Below, piece after piece: positions 25,743 to 34,344 of a stretch of DNA of 64,000 nucleotides; the first letter of the stretch is position 1; every line of letters starts with the position of its first letter. Below the pieces are notes generated by a model. That model ran no database searches. It was given only the letters and a program-made list of their open reading frames with translations, and was not told the origin of the DNA. Source of the DNA: Pseudomonas fontis (GTDB lineage Bacteria; Pseudomonadota; Gammaproteobacteria; Pseudomonadales; Pseudomonadaceae); assembly GCF_028656955.1 (NCBI RefSeq), contig NZ_JAMDGY010000076.1, positions 1-64,000 of the forward strand, written 5' to 3'. The position numbers and the translations under genes were made by a program.

Positions 25743-28021
25743 GCGCCGGCCAACTGCTGTTTCAGGCGCGGCAGGCGCGGGTCTTCGGGCGCCGCCTGCT
25801 GCAACTTGCCAAGGGCCTCGAGCGCCTGCGCGCGTTGCCCGGTCGAGGCGTACAGGTAAATCAACGCGTAGAGCAGGTCGGCATCGCCAGGGGCTTGTGC
25901 AAGCCCGGCCTGCAAGGCAACCAGCGCCTGCGCCGGGCGCTGCAATTGCACCAGCAGCAGGCCCTGGTTGTAGCGGATCCGGGTGTTCTGCGGCAATTGC
26001 GCGGCCGCCTGCGCCATGAATTGCAACCCTTCCTCGGCCTGCCCCCGCTCCACCAGCAGCAGCGCCAGCATGTAGGCCAGGTTGCCGTGGTCGCTGGCGG
26101 GCATGTCGGTCAGCGCCACACCGTCGCGCAGAACCTGTTCGGCCTCGTTCTGGCGCAAGGTGCGGTTGGCCAGTGTCACCAGGTTGACCCGCGCCGGGGC
26201 GAAATACGGGTCCATGCGCAGCGCCTGGCGCAGTTGCGCCATGGCCTCCAGTTCGCGCCCTTCTCGCTCCAGCCATACCGACAGGTTGAGGCGGTTGCCG
26301 GGCAGATCGGCATTGCCGCGCAAGCGTTGCTCATAGTCGGCCCTTTGCGCCTTGAACAGGTCACGCCGCTCAGCCGGCAAGGCCATCAGCGGGATCCCGG
26401 CAAGTGCGCGCACGGCCTCGTCGCGCACCGCCAGGGTCGGGTCGTTGAGCAAGGGCATCAGGGTGTTGACCCGCTCCAGCGGTGGCAATACGGCAAAACC
26501 GGGGATGGCATAGGCACGCACCATCGGGCTGGCGTCCTCCAAGGCCTGGCGCAAAGTCGGTAGCGCCGGCTGCCCCAGGTCGACCAGTTGCTCTGCGGCG
26601 CTAGCGCGCACAATCGCCGGTTTGCCGAGGTCGGCGATCACCGCGCGCAACTGGCCCAGGCTGTCACTCTGGCCCAGGCGCGCGGCCTGGAGGGGTTCAC
26701 CGTAGTGCGGCGGGCGCTGCGGCTGCGCGAACCAGCTTTCGATGGCCTTGGCTGCCCAGGCGGGCGACTGGTCCTGGTGGCACGCCGTGCAGGCATCCGG
26801 GCTGGCGGTTTTTGCCGCCAGGTCCGGGCGCGGCAGGCGGAAACTGTGGTCGCGGCGCGGGTCGACCTGCATGTAGGTCTTGGCCGGCATGTGGCAATTG
26901 ACACATTGCGCGCCGGGCGAGCCTGCCGCGTGATGGTGATGTTCCGGGGTGTCGTAGGCCTTGGCCTGCAAGCTGGGGAAGCGTTCGGGTGGCTGGGTGT
27001 TGTGGCACTGCTGGCACAGGCCGTTGCCCTCAACCTTGAGCTTCAGGGTGTGCGGGTTGTGGCAGTCGGTACAGCTCACCCCGGCGGCGTACATCTTGCT
27101 CTGGGTGAACGAGCCGTAGACGTACACCTCGCCGTCGATCTGGCCATCGGCGTGGTACAGGTCCGCGCGCAAGGTCGCCGGCAAGGTCGCATCGAACTGG
27201 GACTTGCCCGGCTGCTGGCCAACCCCCAGGCTTTGCCGACGACTGTGGCAAAACGCGCACTGCTCGACCAGCCCCTGGCTGCCGGCCGCCTTGAAATCGA
27301 CGGGCAAGCCGGCATCCAGCGCCGAGGCGTAGGCGGTGCCCGCAGGATGCTTGCCGGCCCACTGCACATGGGCCTGACCCGGGCCGTGACAGGCCTGGCA
27401 GCCAACGTTCTGCTCATGCCAGGTGGTGGCAAAGCTGTCCTGCTGGTCGTCGTAGTGCTTTTGCAGGTTCGAGGAGTGGCAGTCGGCGCACATGGCGTTC
27501 CAGTTCTGGTAGCGGCCGGTCCAGTGCAGCGGGTCGTTGGGCGCGAAACGTTGCCCCGGGTACAAGGAAAACCAGCGCTGGCCGCCCTGCCCCTTTGCGC
27601 GGCTGTCCCACGCCAGGGTCAGGGCTTGCAGGCGCCCGCCGGGAAACGCCACCAGGTACTGCTGCAAGGGGTAATGGCCAAAGGTGTAGCTGACCTCGAA
27701 ATCGGTCGGCTTGCCATCGGCGCCTTCGGTGTTGACGAAGTAGCGCTCGCCCTGGCGAAAGAAGCGTGCGCTGACGCCGGCCTCATCGAACCTGGCGCCA
27801 TCGAAGTTGCCCAGCACGCTGTCGGGGTTGGCCTCGCGCATCGCCCAGTCGTGATCGGAGCCTTGCCACTGCGCGGCCTGCGCCTGGTGGCAGCCCAGGC
27901 AGGTGGCCGCTGCGGCATAACCCGCCGGCTCTTTGGCCAGCCCCGGTGCCTCGGCCGCCACGCTACCGCGCCAGCACAGCACAAGAAACAGCGTGAAAAA
28001 CAGCGAGGCAATCTTGGACAT
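25739..28021 (-). CDS. periplasmic octaheme c-type cytochrome with HEAT and TPR repeats
   Basis: 760 residues with a signal peptide (ASLFFTLFLVLCWRGSVAAEA). Eight CxxCH haem-binding motifs are present: CLGCH, CADCH, CQACH, CAFCH, CTDCH, CQQCH, CVNCH and CTACH, all in the first 60%. His-rich segments (EHHHHAAGSPGAQ) can supply axial ligands. The C-terminal part holds HEAT-like repeats (LGQPALPTLRQALEDASPMV, PLLNDPTLAVRDEAVRALAG) and then TPR-like helices (EAMAQLRQALRMDPYFAPAR and following). Multihaem cytochromes of this type transfer electrons in the periplasm or act as reductases; the exact reaction is unknown. The start MSKIASLFF was chosen for the signal peptide, with AAGGAAAA upstream. 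A divergent sulfatase gene faces it across about 220 bases. Confidence 0.85.
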   Translation of the reverse strand: MSKIASLFFTLFLVLCWRGSVAAEAPGLAKEPAGYAAAATCLGCHQAQAAQWQGSDHDWAMREANPDSVLGNFDGARFDEAGVSARFFRQGERYFVNTEGADGKPTDFEVSYTFGHYPLQQYLVAFPGGRLQALTLAWDSRAKGQGGQRWFSLYPGQRFAPNDPLHWTGRYQNWNAMCADCHSSNLQKHYDDQQDSFATTWHEQNVGCQACHGPGQAHVQWAGKHPAGTAYASALDAGLPVDFKAAGSQGLVEQCAFCHSRRQSLGVGQQPGKSQFDATLPATLRADLYHADGQIDGEVYVYGSFTQSKMYAAGVSCTDCHNPHTLKLKVEGNGLCQQCHNTQPPERFPSLQAKAYDTPEHHHHAAGSPGAQCVNCHMPAKTYMQVDPRRDHSFRLPRPDLAAKTASPDACTACHQDQSPAWAAKAIESWFAQPQRPPHYGEPLQAARLGQSDSLGQLRAVIADLGKPAIVRASAAEQLVDLGQPALPTLRQALEDASPMVRAYAIPGFAVLPPLERVNTLMPLLNDPTLAVRDEAVRALAGIPLMALPAERRDLFKAQRADYEQRLRGNADLPGNRLNLSVWLEREGRELEAMAQLRQALRMDPYFAPARVNLVTLANRTLRQNEAEQVLRDGVALTDMPASDHGNLAYMLALLLVERGQAEEGLQFMAQAAAQLPQNTRIRYNQGLLLVQLQRPAQALVALQAGLAQAPGDADLLYALIYLYASTGQRAQALEALGKLQQAAPEDPRLPRLKQQLAGA

Positions 28022-28241
28022 GGCGGGATTTTCCTTGGGTTGGCGCGCGACGCACCTGACGTCGGGCCGCGACCTTGCCAGAGATTCAAAGGCAACAAAA
28101 CCGCCCCCACGGTTTATTGAACAGCTGGCGTGATTTGTTAAAACACTGGCGCACTCGGCCCGAAACCGGCGCAGCGCAGCGTTGAAGATGGAAGCGATCG
28201 CTGTCCTGACCAGAGCGTCGCCATTTTCACAGGAACTCGCT

Positions 28242-29774
28242 ATGCCGGTATTCAGAAACACGCTGTGTGGCCTCGCCCTCGCCGCAATGGCCGCAGGCAC
28301 TGCCCTGGCCGCCGACCAACCGAACATCGTGGTGATCATGATCGACGACATGGCGCCCATGGACGTCTCGGCCTACAACCGTGGCCTGGGCGCCGTGACC
28401 ACGCCCAATATCGACCGTATCGCCAAGGAAGGCATGATGGTCTCCGACTATTACGCCCAGCCCAGTTGCACGGCCGGTCGTGCGGCCTTTATCACCGGCC
28501 AGTACCCCATCCGTACCGGGCTGACCACGGTCGGCCAGCCGGGTGCGAAAATCGGCCTGCAAGACAGCGACGTCACCCTGGCCCAGTTGCTCAAGGCCGA
28601 AGGCTATGCGACGGGCATGTTCGGCAAGTCGCATGTGGGGGATCGCAATGAATACCTGCCGACGGCCCATGGTTTCGATGAGTTCTACGGGTTTCTCTAT
28701 CACTTGAACGTGATGGAAATCGCACAGATGACTGACTTCCCCAAGCAGCCGAATTTCCCCGGCATCCCGCGCAACATGATCCACGCCGTGGCCACCAGCG
28801 TCGATGACGCCACCGAGGACCCGCGCTGGGGCCGGGTCGGCAAGCAGAAGATCAGCGACGAAGGCCCGCTGACGGCCGAGCGCATGAAGACCGTCGATGA
28901 CCAGTTCACCGACCTGTCTATTGACTGGATCAAGAAGCAGAAGGCCGCCGACAAGCCATTCTTCCTCTGGTACAACCCCTCGCGCCTGCACCAGAAGATC
29001 CACGTCAGCGATGAGTGGCTGGGCAAGAGCGGCCATACCGAATACGCCGATGCGGTGATGCAGCTCGACTCCCTGGTTGGCAAGCTGCTCAAGACCCTCG
29101 ACCAGCAAGGCCTGGCCGACAACACCATCGTGCTGTTTACCTCCGACAACGGCGTGAACCTGTCGCACTGGCCCGACAGCGGTGCGGCCTCTTTTCGTGG
29201 TGAAAAAGGCCTGACCTGGGATGGCGGCTTCCGTGTGCCGATGCTGGTGCGCTGGCCCGGCAAGATCAAGGCCGACAGCTGGACCGGCGAGTTCATGACG
29301 GCTGAGGACTGGCTACCGACGCTGATGGCTGCGGCCGGTAAAAAGGACATCAAGGCCGACCTGCTCAAGGGCCTGACCGTGGGTGACAAGACCTTCAGGA
29401 ACCACCTCGACGGCTACGACCAACTGGACATGCTCACCCGGCCCGACGGCAAGTCGCGGCGCCACGAGTTCTTCTACTTTGCCGAAACCAGCATGAACGC
29501 GATCCGTGTGGACCAGTGGAAGGTGCACACCGCGATCAAGGACAAATGGATGGAGGCGGCCCAACAGGTACCCGGTGGCCTGGTCATCGATATCAAGCTT
29601 GACCCGTATGAGCGCTCCCCCGAGACAGGTGACCATTTCCGCTGGCAGCAACAGCACAGCTGGCTTATCCCGGTAATGGCACCCTACCTGAAAGCCTTCA
29701 GCCAGAGCATGAAGGACTTCCCGCCCTCGCAGAAAGGTGCGGCGGGCGTCGGCATGGCGTCCATGGCCAACTGA
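28242..29774 (+). CDS. arylsulfatase-type sulfatase
   Basis: 510 residues with a signal peptide ending ALAADQP. Alkaline-phosphatase-fold sulfatase features: N-terminal metal ligands IVVIMIDDMAP, the modification motif PSCTAGRAAF with Cys76 (CxAxR, convertible to formylglycine), GKSHVGD, and the FTSDNGVN metal site. The C-terminal DEVRSxx-type region includes DPYERSPETGD, usual for arylsulfatase A-like enzymes. It should hydrolyse sulfate esters in the periplasm, releasing sulfate. No formylglycine-generating enzyme gene is in the window, so maturation would need one elsewhere in the genome. AGGAACT precedes the chosen start. The DUF1254 gene follows 63 bases later in the same direction. Confidence 0.88.
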   Translation: MPVFRNTLCGLALAAMAAGTALAADQPNIVVIMIDDMAPMDVSAYNRGLGAVTTPNIDRIAKEGMMVSDYYAQPSCTAGRAAFITGQYPIRTGLTTVGQPGAKIGLQDSDVTLAQLLKAEGYATGMFGKSHVGDRNEYLPTAHGFDEFYGFLYHLNVMEIAQMTDFPKQPNFPGIPRNMIHAVATSVDDATEDPRWGRVGKQKISDEGPLTAERMKTVDDQFTDLSIDWIKKQKAADKPFFLWYNPSRLHQKIHVSDEWLGKSGHTEYADAVMQLDSLVGKLLKTLDQQGLADNTIVLFTSDNGVNLSHWPDSGAASFRGEKGLTWDGGFRVPMLVRWPGKIKADSWTGEFMTAEDWLPTLMAAAGKKDIKADLLKGLTVGDKTFRNHLDGYDQLDMLTRPDGKSRRHEFFYFAETSMNAIRVDQWKVHTAIKDKWMEAAQQVPGGLVIDIKLDPYERSPETGDHFRWQQQHSWLIPVMAPYLKAFSQSMKDFPPSQKGAAGVGMASMAN

Positions 29775-29837
29775 CTTTCATACCAATCCGAATGCGGGCA
29801 CCCGAGCGGGACGCCCGTGTTGCGAGGGAAGCTGACT

Positions 29838-31253
29838 ATGCCTGTTGCATTTCCATGGCTGCGCTGTGCGCTGGCCACTGCGGTGCTGTGCGCCGCCAAC
29901 GCCAGCGCACAGGGTGAGCCCGATGCGCTGTTGAACCTGCCGGTCAGCCAGCAGAACATCGTCGAGGGCCTGCAAGCGGATGCCTATGCCAACGGCCTGA
30001 ATGCCTATGTCTGGGGCTACCCGCTGGTGCGCATGGAGCGCGCCATGCGCGACTACACCCAGGTGCCAGAGCCAAAACCTGCCACCAGCTATCGCGCCCC
30101 GCTGAACCAGATTGGCTGGGCGACGGCACTGGCAACCCCGTCGGCCAAGGACATGCCGACGGCCAACAACGACACGCTGTACATGAGCGCGGTGGTCGAA
30201 CTGGATGAGCCATATGTGCTGCATGTGCCCGACACGGCCGACCGCTACTACGTGGTCAACCTGTTCAGCATGTGGCAGGAGCTTGAACACTACATTGGCC
30301 GGCGTGCCACAGGTACCCAGGCCGGTGACTATGTGCTGGTGCCGCCAGGCTGGACCGGGCAGTTGCCGAGCGGGCTGATACCGCTGCGGGTCAGCACCAG
30401 GAAGGTCTGGCTCTGGGGGCGTCTGGCGGTCGAGCAAGGGGAAAACCTGGCGCCATTGCATGCGTTGCAGCAGCAGTTCAGCCTGCGGCCGCTGTCTCAG
30501 CGTGACAATCCGAACTACACGCCACCCGTGCGCTCGCTTGCGCCGCTGCCGGCCATGGGCGACGACGGTCTGGGCTTCTATCGGCAACTGGCGGCGGCGC
30601 TCAAGGACAACCCGGTCGCCCCCAAGGATGAAGGCCTGTTTGCACAGTTCCGGCGTTTTGGGCTGAGTGCCCAGGGCTTTGACCCATCGCGACTAGCCCC
30701 GCCGCAAAAAGAGGGGCTACGCAGGGCCCTTGAAGACGGCCCCAAGGTGGCGGTGTCCGCGGTGGCAACGGCGGCCGTGCAGCGCAATGGCTGGACCTGG
30801 GCCACCGGGCTGGACAATTTCGGCAGCAACTACCCGTTGCGGGCATTGGTGGCCGGCCCTTACCTGGGCGGGCAAGGTGAGCAGGAGGCCCTGTACCCGA
30901 TGCGTTCGACGGACGCGCAGGGTCAGCAGCTCAGCGGTGCGCGCCAGTACGTGATCCGCTTCAAGGGTGCGCCGCCGGTGGATGCGTTCTGGTCGCTGAC
31001 CGCCTATAACGCGCAGGACAAGATGCTGGTGGAGAACCCCATTGCCCGCTACAAGCTGGGCAGCGATACGCCTGGGTTGAAGGTCAATGGCGATGGCTCG
31101 TTTACCGTGACGCTACAAGCGCGGCAAACGGATGCGGATAACTGGTTGCCGACGCCTGAGGGGCCGTTCTACCTGATATTGCGGCTGTACCAACCGCGTG
31201 CGGCGGTGCTGGATGGGCACTATGAACTGCCGCAGGTGGAAGTCATGCAGTAG
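29838..31253 (+). CDS. DUF1254/DUF1214 domain secreted protein
   Basis: 471 residues with a signal peptide (WLRCALATAVLCAANASAQG). An N-terminal DUF1254 domain contains NAYVWGYPLVRMERAMRDYT and PTANNDTLYMSAVVELDEPY; a C-terminal DUF1214 domain contains YVIRFKGAPPVDAFWSLTAYNA and the end motif WLPTPEGPFYLILRLYQPR. This pair is widespread as a stand-alone periplasmic protein of unknown function. Here it follows the sulfatase closely, and a joint role, such as handling the sulfatase product, is only a guess from position. GAGGGAAG precedes the ATG. A GTG seven codons upstream is an alternative start. Confidence 0.82.
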   Translation: MPVAFPWLRCALATAVLCAANASAQGEPDALLNLPVSQQNIVEGLQADAYANGLNAYVWGYPLVRMERAMRDYTQVPEPKPATSYRAPLNQIGWATALATPSAKDMPTANNDTLYMSAVVELDEPYVLHVPDTADRYYVVNLFSMWQELEHYIGRRATGTQAGDYVLVPPGWTGQLPSGLIPLRVSTRKVWLWGRLAVEQGENLAPLHALQQQFSLRPLSQRDNPNYTPPVRSLAPLPAMGDDGLGFYRQLAAALKDNPVAPKDEGLFAQFRRFGLSAQGFDPSRLAPPQKEGLRRALEDGPKVAVSAVATAAVQRNGWTWATGLDNFGSNYPLRALVAGPYLGGQGEQEALYPMRSTDAQGQQLSGARQYVIRFKGAPPVDAFWSLTAYNAQDKMLVENPIARYKLGSDTPGLKVNGDGSFTVTLQARQTDADNWLPTPEGPFYLILRLYQPRAAVLDGHYELPQVEVMQ

Positions 31254-31305
31254 CCGCTGCCGCCAGGCTGCGCTGGAGCCCGTGAGGGCTCCCAAAGTCG
31301 GCGCC
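31250..31305. repeat. dispersed intergenic repeat (copy 2, inverted)
   Basis: Reverse complement of the element at 17990-18045, with the same GGAGCCC-GTGA-GGGCTCC hairpin and only a few changes near one end. It begins inside the last codons of the DUF1254 gene. Together with further GC-rich palindromic sequence to about 31380, it probably acts as transcript end. Confidence 0.8.
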
Positions 31306-31559
31306 TGCTATGCAGGCGAGCGCAGCCTGATGGCAGCGGTTACGTGGGAGCTGGCCTTGCCAGCGATCGGCCGGCGGCACTCTCGAGTGATTATCGAGCC
31401 CTCAGCCGGAAGGCGTCACGAGGTCAAACCTCTGAAATCATGATCGGAAAAGCCCTACAGAAATAAACGCTTTCTGTTTAAGTTTCGTACTTTTTATATT
31501 TTTCGCTTGTAGCGAAAACAGGAAAATCCTACGAAATCCACTACAAAAAGTTTATTTCA
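31306..31559. other. intergenic region with AT-rich leader
   Basis: The first part is GC-rich repeat debris (REP-like GGGAGCTGGCCTTGCCAGCG). From about 31437 it becomes clearly AT-rich, unlike the rest of the window, and contains a perfect hairpin TTTTCGC-TTGTA-GCGAAAA (31500-31518) 42 bases before the next start codon. The hairpin lacks a T-run, so an operator or mRNA structure is more likely than a terminator. There is no clear Shine-Dalgarno before the next gene. Confidence 0.6.
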
Positions 31560-33818
31560 ATGCGGTCACTCTGTTCAACAGCGGCACTTTCATTTCTACT
31601 CGGGAGCTCTTTGCTTGGCACCCTCGTTTCGCAGGCACAGGCGACCGAAACCGCGCCAGGCATCAACGTACTGACCAAGCCCTTTGATGAGTACACCTGG
31701 GTGACAGCACACAATGCCTACCTGAATGATATGAAAAGCCAGCTGCAACGCGGCATTCGTGGGTTCCTGCTCGACCTGAAGCCTGGCAACCTTGATGCAG
31801 GCGGGGTGTACCTCTGCCATATCGGCTCAACGTGTGACATTCGCTCAGAAAAGAAATTCTCAACGGAGCTGAACAACACCTTTTTGCCGTTCCTGAAAAG
31901 CAACCCCAATGCCGTCATTACCTTGCTTCTGGAAACCCGGGTAGACCGGGCCGCCTTCGCGAAGGCACTGGGTGAAGTACCGCAGATCGAGAAGTTTGTA
32001 TTCAACCCCAACGACTACGAACACACATCGACCTGGCCAACACTGGACAAGATCATCAAGAGTGGCAAACGCATCGTGCTGATTTCCGATGTCAGCGACA
32101 ACATCGGTTTCAACATCGTTGGCAAGGTAGACATCGGTGCCGGTAAGTCCGTGCAGGTCTTGGAAGATCATAAGTGGGAGACACAAAACACTTACGATTT
32201 GGGCTCGACATCCCTCCAGCACAAATGGGCGTGTGTCTCCCGCTGGGAATCCGTACCGATGGCACAGAGCACGGTCAACTTCTCAGGATTCGAGTACTGG
32301 AAGCGGCTATTTGTCCTGAACCAGTTCCACTCCTTTGGCTCTAGCCAAGCCCACGCCGGAGAGGTCGACAACAACTTGACCTACCTTGAACGTCGGGTAG
32401 ACAACTACTGCGCGGCAGCCAACGACGGCAAGCGAAGAATACCCAACTACCTGGCCATCGACTTCAATCAGGTCGGCGATGCCCTCCCCTATGCTGCGGC
32501 CCTGAGCCAGGGTGGCATCTATCTGCATGAAGGCAACAATGGCGATACCGCACGGGATACCACCTGCGTACTGCCGGCCGGGCACAACTACAGTTTCAAA
32601 CTCGCTGCGCGCGGTTGTGAAAATGACGAAGCCCGTTCGCTGTCACTGCGAGGGATCAAAAAGGGCACCCGCATTACGCTCTACGACTCGCCGACAGCAA
32701 GCCAGCACGACGATTACGCTGTCGTCGATATCAAACGTGATATCGGGCTTGAAGAGCGCGTCGTGGTATCCAGCTTCGAAAGAAGTGAGAACAACAATAA
32801 TTTCAAAAGTACCTATGTGCGCAACAACGGGCTTGACGGAAAGGTCTCCTACATAAAAATCGAGCCGTCCGCCCCCACTGATTTCTCCGATGCCAGTATT
32901 GCCTTGCATGAAGGTGATCGCGGCACAGAGAACCTGCTGTGTACCATCCCGTTGAAGTCGAGCCAGTCGTTTGATTTCAACAAGTCCAGTGGTTACCGGT
33001 GCGACAACGACGAGGCCCGCTCGGCTACGCTGCTCAAGGCGCGGGCGGGTGCCGAGGTAACGTTCTATGGTGACCGGGGCAGCAGTAGTTGCAAGCAGGG
33101 CTGTCTGTCTATCAAGGTCAAGGAAGATATAACCTCGCCAGTGTTGATCCCCTCGTTCGAGTATGGTTTCGACAATTCGCAGGTCTCGGTAAAACGCACC
33201 GGGGGAACTCAACAACTGGCTGGCAAAGTCTCTTCGGCACGCATTCATACCTGCAACGTGCTCGCGGATACTTCCGTCACGCCACTGCGCGGCACCTATG
33301 AAAATCCAAGGGGCTGGTCGGAGACCACTACACCCGGACAGATCCACAAGAGTGACGACCGCTACTTCGAGGCCAACTTCAGTGGCAGCGCCGCTACCGG
33401 TAACTATTACTGGCCACGGGGAAATACCAACAATGCCAACTGGACGTTCCGTGGTATTCACGCCGGTACCTATGCCGACCCTAAATTGTGGTCCGAAGAA
33501 ACCGTCGTTGGCCGGGTCCACACCGACGGTTATCGTTATTTCGTAGCACGGTTCAACGGAACGGCAGGTGGTCGCTATTGGCCAAAAGGTGACAATAGCG
33601 ACTCGAACTGGACGTTCGGCGGGAACCGAGCGGGGACCTACGCTCAGCCAAAACGCTGGCGGGAACCTACCTTCAAGGGGGCCATTCACAACCCGGATGC
33701 AGGGCCACGCTTTGAAGCGAAGTTTGACGGTATCGCAGGCGCCGGGGACTACTACCCGAAGCAAGGTGAGAACGACAAGTGGCGCTTGGTGGCCGAAGGC
33801 TGCCCTGCGGTGAATTGA
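31560..33818 (+). CDS. secreted PLC-like phosphodiesterase with C-terminal repeat domains
   Basis: 752 residues with a signal peptide (STAALSFLLGSSLLGTLVSQAQA). Residues about 40-320 resemble the PI-PLC X-like phosphodiesterase fold: WVTAHNAYLNDMKSQLQRGI (active-site His), RGFLLDLKP, CHIGSTC, and IPNYLAIDFNQVGDAL. Residues about 325-440 and 445-560 are two related modules, each with GG-I/A-LHEG...C...GY/ARGCENDEARS and ...IPSFE, similar to crystallin-like or carbohydrate-binding beta-sandwiches. The last 165 residues are three repeats of about 55 residues, with GTYENPRGW / GTYADPKLW / GTYAQPKRW starts and YYWPRG-type centres. A secreted, possibly host- or surface-directed enzyme is inferred. 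No Shine-Dalgarno is obvious. A strong terminator follows. Confidence 0.7.
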   Translation: MRSLCSTAALSFLLGSSLLGTLVSQAQATETAPGINVLTKPFDEYTWVTAHNAYLNDMKSQLQRGIRGFLLDLKPGNLDAGGVYLCHIGSTCDIRSEKKFSTELNNTFLPFLKSNPNAVITLLLETRVDRAAFAKALGEVPQIEKFVFNPNDYEHTSTWPTLDKIIKSGKRIVLISDVSDNIGFNIVGKVDIGAGKSVQVLEDHKWETQNTYDLGSTSLQHKWACVSRWESVPMAQSTVNFSGFEYWKRLFVLNQFHSFGSSQAHAGEVDNNLTYLERRVDNYCAAANDGKRRIPNYLAIDFNQVGDALPYAAALSQGGIYLHEGNNGDTARDTTCVLPAGHNYSFKLAARGCENDEARSLSLRGIKKGTRITLYDSPTASQHDDYAVVDIKRDIGLEERVVVSSFERSENNNNFKSTYVRNNGLDGKVSYIKIEPSAPTDFSDASIALHEGDRGTENLLCTIPLKSSQSFDFNKSSGYRCDNDEARSATLLKARAGAEVTFYGDRGSSSCKQGCLSIKVKEDITSPVLIPSFEYGFDNSQVSVKRTGGTQQLAGKVSSARIHTCNVLADTSVTPLRGTYENPRGWSETTTPGQIHKSDDRYFEANFSGSAATGNYYWPRGNTNNANWTFRGIHAGTYADPKLWSEETVVGRVHTDGYRYFVARFNGTAGGRYWPKGDNSDSNWTFGGNRAGTYAQPKRWREPTFKGAIHNPDAGPRFEAKFDGIAGAGDYYPKQGENDKWRLVAEGCPAVN

Positions 33819-33856
33819 TCACCGAGTAGCAGAGGCTGCGATGGAGGCTGCTATTG

Positions 33857-33888
33857 AAGGCACTTCATGCTTGCATGAAGTGCCTTTT
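33857..33888 (+). terminator. intrinsic terminator
   Basis: Perfect 14-bp stem AAGGCACTTCATGC / GCATGAAGTGCCTT with a two-base gap at the apex, ending in TTTT. It separates the PLC-like gene from the bufferin operon. Confidence 0.92.
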
Positions 33889-33936
33889 GACCTTTCGTCG
33901 CGTCCTGCATAAATTTCAAAAATATTTGTAATCGGC

Positions 33937-33967
33937 TGTAACGGCCCGGCAGTGTCCCGCTCTAGTT
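33937..33967 (+). promoter_or_regulatory. candidate ECF-sigma promoter of the bufferin operon
   Basis: TGTAACG, a typical ECF -35 element, is followed about 16 bases later by CGCTCTAGTT, a possible -10. The start codon of the precursor is about 60 bases downstream. In other bacteria bufferin operons are under an ECF sigma factor, which makes this reading reasonable, but it is only a motif match. Confidence 0.35.
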
Positions 33968-34025
33968 AGATGTCGGCAGTCAACAATCAACAAAACGCCG
34001 ACATCCACCTACCGAGGAAGACGAC

Positions 34026-34286
34026 ATGACCGTTAAATCTATTGCTGCTGGTGCTGCCCTGGCCCTTGCTGCTGCCGGGATGTTCGCTAGCGTTACTGTA
34101 CCGAGTGTGGCTTTTGGCGAAGAAGCGACCACCGTGCATTGTTACGGCATCAACGCCTGCAAAGGGCAGAACGACTGCAAGACCGCCAGCAATGCCTGCA
34201 AAGGGCAAGGGTCGTGCAAAGGTCAAGGCTTCAAGGCAACGACCAAGGCCGAATGCAACAACCTCAAAGGCAAGATCGGCGAGTAA
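34026..34286 (+). CDS. bufA: bufferin precursor peptide, DUF2282 family (BufA2-like)
   Basis: An 86-residue precursor with a signal-like N-terminal helix (SIAAGAALALAAAGMFASV) and a cysteine-rich core. Cysteines are Cys39, 45, 51, 58, 64 and 77, set in the repeating pattern HCYGINACKGQNDC, NACKGQGSCKGQGF, with lysine after most of them. This matches DUF2282 peptides now called bufferins: ribosomally made copper-binding products in which core cysteines are converted to heterocycles by a DUF692 (MNIO) enzyme, which is encoded by the next gene. Export through the Sec system and copper buffering in the periplasm are known for related peptides. GAGGAAGACGAC precedes the start. Confidence 0.88.
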   Translation: MTVKSIAAGAALALAAAGMFASVTVPSVAFGEEATTVHCYGINACKGQNDCKTASNACKGQGSCKGQGFKATTKAECNNLKGKIGE

Positions 34287-34344
34287 TCCGGCCCGGGGTG
34301 GCACGCGCAGTCGCCACCCCGGACACTCGACGCAGGAGGCCAAC

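Noticed and set aside
34042-34344. In-frame upstream extension of the DUF692 gene across the bufferin precursor
   Set aside because: The extension reads the precursor gene in another frame and lacks family similarity; AGGAGG before ATG 34345 fixes the start.
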